Source of the DNA: Sphingomonas sp. LY54 | GTDB taxonomy: Bacteria; Pseudomonadota; Alphaproteobacteria; Sphingomonadales; Sphingomonadaceae | Direction: 5' to 3' | NCBI RefSeq assembly: GCF_035594035.1 | Contig: NZ_CP141588.1 | Coordinates: forward strand, 3,006,501-3,070,500 | Length of the DNA stretch: 64,000 bases | Shown: in pieces, positions 62,210 to 64,000 of the stretch | Position numbering within the stretch: the first letter of the stretch is position 1 | Layout: each line of letters starts with the position of its first letter | Notes under the pieces: generated by a model | What the model saw: the letters and a program-made list of their open reading frames with translations, nothing else | The model's database searches: none | Told to the model about the DNA's origin: nothing | Position numbers and translations under genes: made by a program

Positions 62210-64000
62210 ATGGCCTTCCTTCTCCGCCTGGTCTCGCGCAGCGCCGCGGGTCGAGAGATCGTCCGCACGTCGCGGATCGAGACCGACCGGCTCGACATCG
62301 GCCGCGATCCGGCCAGCCATGTCCGCCTGTCGGACCTCGCGGCGGCCTTGCACCACGCGACGATCGAGCGGACGAGCCCGGGCCAACTCAGCGTCACCGC
62401 CGGGGAAGGGCTCTATGTGGAGCTCGACGGCCGCAAGAAAGTCCGCAGCGGAACGATCGAACTGCCTGCCGGCGGCGACATCCGCATCGGGAGCCACTTG
62501 CTGCGCGTGATGCCCGCGGCGATCGGCGCCGAAGAAGTGGCGATCGTGATGGAGAAGGTGCCCGTCGGCGAAGCGGACCGCCGCCCGGATGCCGACCGGC
62601 TCTTCTCGCTGTCCGCCGTGATGCCAGGCAAGCGCAAGACGGCGTGGATCGGTGCGCTCGCCGTGCTGGCGCTGTTCCTCGCCTGGCCGGTCTGGTCTTA
62701 CTACCAGCAGCGGCAGGACCGCGAGGCGGCGCGCTTCCATGCGGACTCGATGTGGACGCCCGGCGCGCTCTCGACCGCGCACGCAGGCCTCGAAAAGGAC
62801 TGCCAAGCCTGCCACGTCAAGCCGTTCGAGGCGGTGCGCGACGACAGCTGCACGGCCTGCCACACCCAGGTCCACGATCATGCCGAGCCGTTCCGGCTGG
62901 CGCGGGCCCAGCCCGATCTCGGCACCCGCGGGCGGGTCGAGCTCGCCTTCAAGGAAACGTTCGGCATCCCGCCGGGACGCTGCGTCGAATGCCATGTCGA
63001 GCATGAAGGCGCGCAGAAGATGCCGGTGACGGCGCAGCGTTTCTGCAGCGACTGCCATGCCGACCTCAAGGCCAAGCTGCCCGACACCAAGCTGCCCGAC
63101 GCCGGCGACTTCGGCACCGCGCATCCCCAGTTCCGCCCGGCGGTGCTAACCGACTGGCGCGGCGACCGGCCGGTGATCCGGCGCGTCTCGCTGGACGCCG
63201 AGCCGCGCGAGGATAGCGGGCTCAAATTCCCGCACGCGATGCATCTTTCCACCACCAACGGCGTCGCCCAGATGGCGCGGCGACTGGGCCGGGATTACGG
63301 CTTCGGCCAGGCGCTCGATTGCAAGGATTGTCACGATCCGACGCCCGACGGGGTGCGCTTCCAGCCGGTGACGATGGAGGAAGATTGCGCGATGTGTCAC
63401 AGCCTCGCGTTCGACCGCGTCGACGGGACCGTGCGCACGCTCCGGCATGGCGCGCCGGGCCAGGTCGTCGCCGACCTGCGCGATTTCTACCGGGCGCGAG
63501 CGCCCAGCCCGCCGGCGACGCTCGGCGGCATGTCGCGGCGGAGGCCGGGCGACGTTCCGCAGGCGCAGGCGCGCGGGCGCTTTGCTTCGGGCACGATCGC
63601 GCCGGGCCGTGCGGAGCGGGCGATAAGGGCGGTCTTCTCGCCGGGCGGCGCCTGCTTCGATTGCCATGGCGTCGATGCGCCGCCGCGCGGCTCGCTCGCC
63701 TTCGGCATCCGGCCCGTCGCCTTCCCGCTACGCTACATGCACAAGGGCTGGTTCGACCATAAGGCGCACGAGACCCAGAGCTGCTCGAGTTGCCACGCCG
63801 CGGGACGCTCGAACAGCGCGACGGATCTGTTGCTGCCGGACCTCAAGAGCTGCCGGACCTGCCATGGCGGCGAAAGCTCCGCAACGGAGGTGCCGTCCGG
63901 GTGCGCAATGTGTCATGACTATCACATGGATGAGGGGGCGCCCGCGATGCTGGTCCGGCAGAGAGTCCGCGGCAAGAAGAAGGACACGAATGTGGCGAGC
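62210..64000 (+). CDS. FHA domain - transmembrane helix - multiheme cytochrome c (partial)
   Basis: A frame open to the window end, about 597 residues seen. Residues 1-110 look like an FHA domain (LDIGRDPASHVRLSD; AALHHATIER), but the usual phosphothreonine-contacting Ser is Ala46. One helix (AWIGALAVLALFLAWPVWSY, 145-164) then leads to the periplasm. At least ten CxxCH heme sites follow: CQACH 198, CTACH 214, CVECH 258, CSDCH 279, CKDCH 371, CAMCH 393, then CFDCH, CSSCH, CRTCH and CAMCH, with extra His for bis-His ligation. ATG 62210 is 9 bases after the previous stop; a GTG at 62198 overlapping that stop (GTGA) is an alternative. The C-terminus lies beyond the window. Confidence 0.87.
   Translation, partial: MAFLLRLVSRSAAGREIVRTSRIETDRLDIGRDPASHVRLSDLAAALHHATIERTSPGQLSVTAGEGLYVELDGRKKVRSGTIELPAGGDIRIGSHLLRVMPAAIGAEEVAIVMEKVPVGEADRRPDADRLFSLSAVMPGKRKTAWIGALAVLALFLAWPVWSYYQQRQDREAARFHADSMWTPGALSTAHAGLEKDCQACHVKPFEAVRDDSCTACHTQVHDHAEPFRLARAQPDLGTRGRVELAFKETFGIPPGRCVECHVEHEGAQKMPVTAQRFCSDCHADLKAKLPDTKLPDAGDFGTAHPQFRPAVLTDWRGDRPVIRRVSLDAEPREDSGLKFPHAMHLSTTNGVAQMARRLGRDYGFGQALDCKDCHDPTPDGVRFQPVTMEEDCAMCHSLAFDRVDGTVRTLRHGAPGQVVADLRDFYRARAPSPPATLGGMSRRRPGDVPQAQARGRFASGTIAPGRAERAIRAVFSPGGACFDCHGVDAPPRGSLAFGIRPVAFPLRYMHKGWFDHKAHETQSCSSCHAAGRSNSATDLLLPDLKSCRTCHGGESSATEVPSGCAMCHDYHMDEGAPAMLVRQRVRGKKKDTNVAS

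Overview
The window is high-GC DNA from an alphaproteobacterium. It most resembles order Sphingomonadales (Sphingomonas/Sphingosinicella-like). I base this on several large TonB-dependent receptors, FecI/FecR signalling, a Sphingomonas-style alginate pathway and a small protein ending in LDEGLRETFPASDPV. Species cannot be fixed from the sequence alone.

1-2.3 kb: the end of an RND efflux operon (permease N-terminus and adaptor) with a divergent TetR regulator and a clear operator. 2.4-14.8 kb: an alginate-utilisation locus. PL6 and PL17 lyases, an MFS uronate transporter, an SDR reductase and an SGNH esterase form one tightly packed operon; a KDG kinase and a TonB-dependent receptor diverge from a shared control region; a FadR-type GntR regulator closes the locus. 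Alginate would be imported, cut to unsaturated monomer, reduced to KDG and phosphorylated. The KDPG aldolase and KdgF are not in the window. 14.8-23.6 kb: housekeeping and stress genes (Gre-like factor, DUF808, HdeD-like, Dps, MscS, HtrA, TRIC/UPF0126, M20 amidohydrolase, phospholipase D).

23.7-56.5 kb looks like an old genomic island. A 17-bp sequence at 23747 matches the 3' end of the tRNA-Glu gene at 56545 at 16 of 17 positions and in the orientation expected of an attachment site. Inside are a receiver protein, a subtilase/ECF sigma/anti-sigma/outer-membrane-protein cluster, IS30 and IS5-type remnants, a class C serine hydrolase, a MarR-Usp-oxidoreductase-GST cluster, an ars operon (arsR, arsI-like, arsC, acr3), a FecI-FecR-TonB receptor-PhoD phosphodiesterase cluster followed by a decayed receptor/PhoD copy, and an envelope cluster (MscS, AI-2E family, sulfatase, DUF1269-like, BASS transporter, MgtC). 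No integrase is visible. A short repeat family (four copies) lies at or near the decay scars.

56.6-64 kb: a WecB-like epimerase and a TPR protein, then the most unusual locus. It encodes a FAD/NAD(P)H protein fused to two cyclic-nucleotide-binding domains and four [4Fe-4S] clusters, a four-helix membrane protein with two His pairs suited to b hemes, and an FHA-TM-multiheme (at least 10 hemes) cytochrome c that runs off the window. Together they suggest a cytoplasm-to-periplasm electron conduit with built-in signalling domains.
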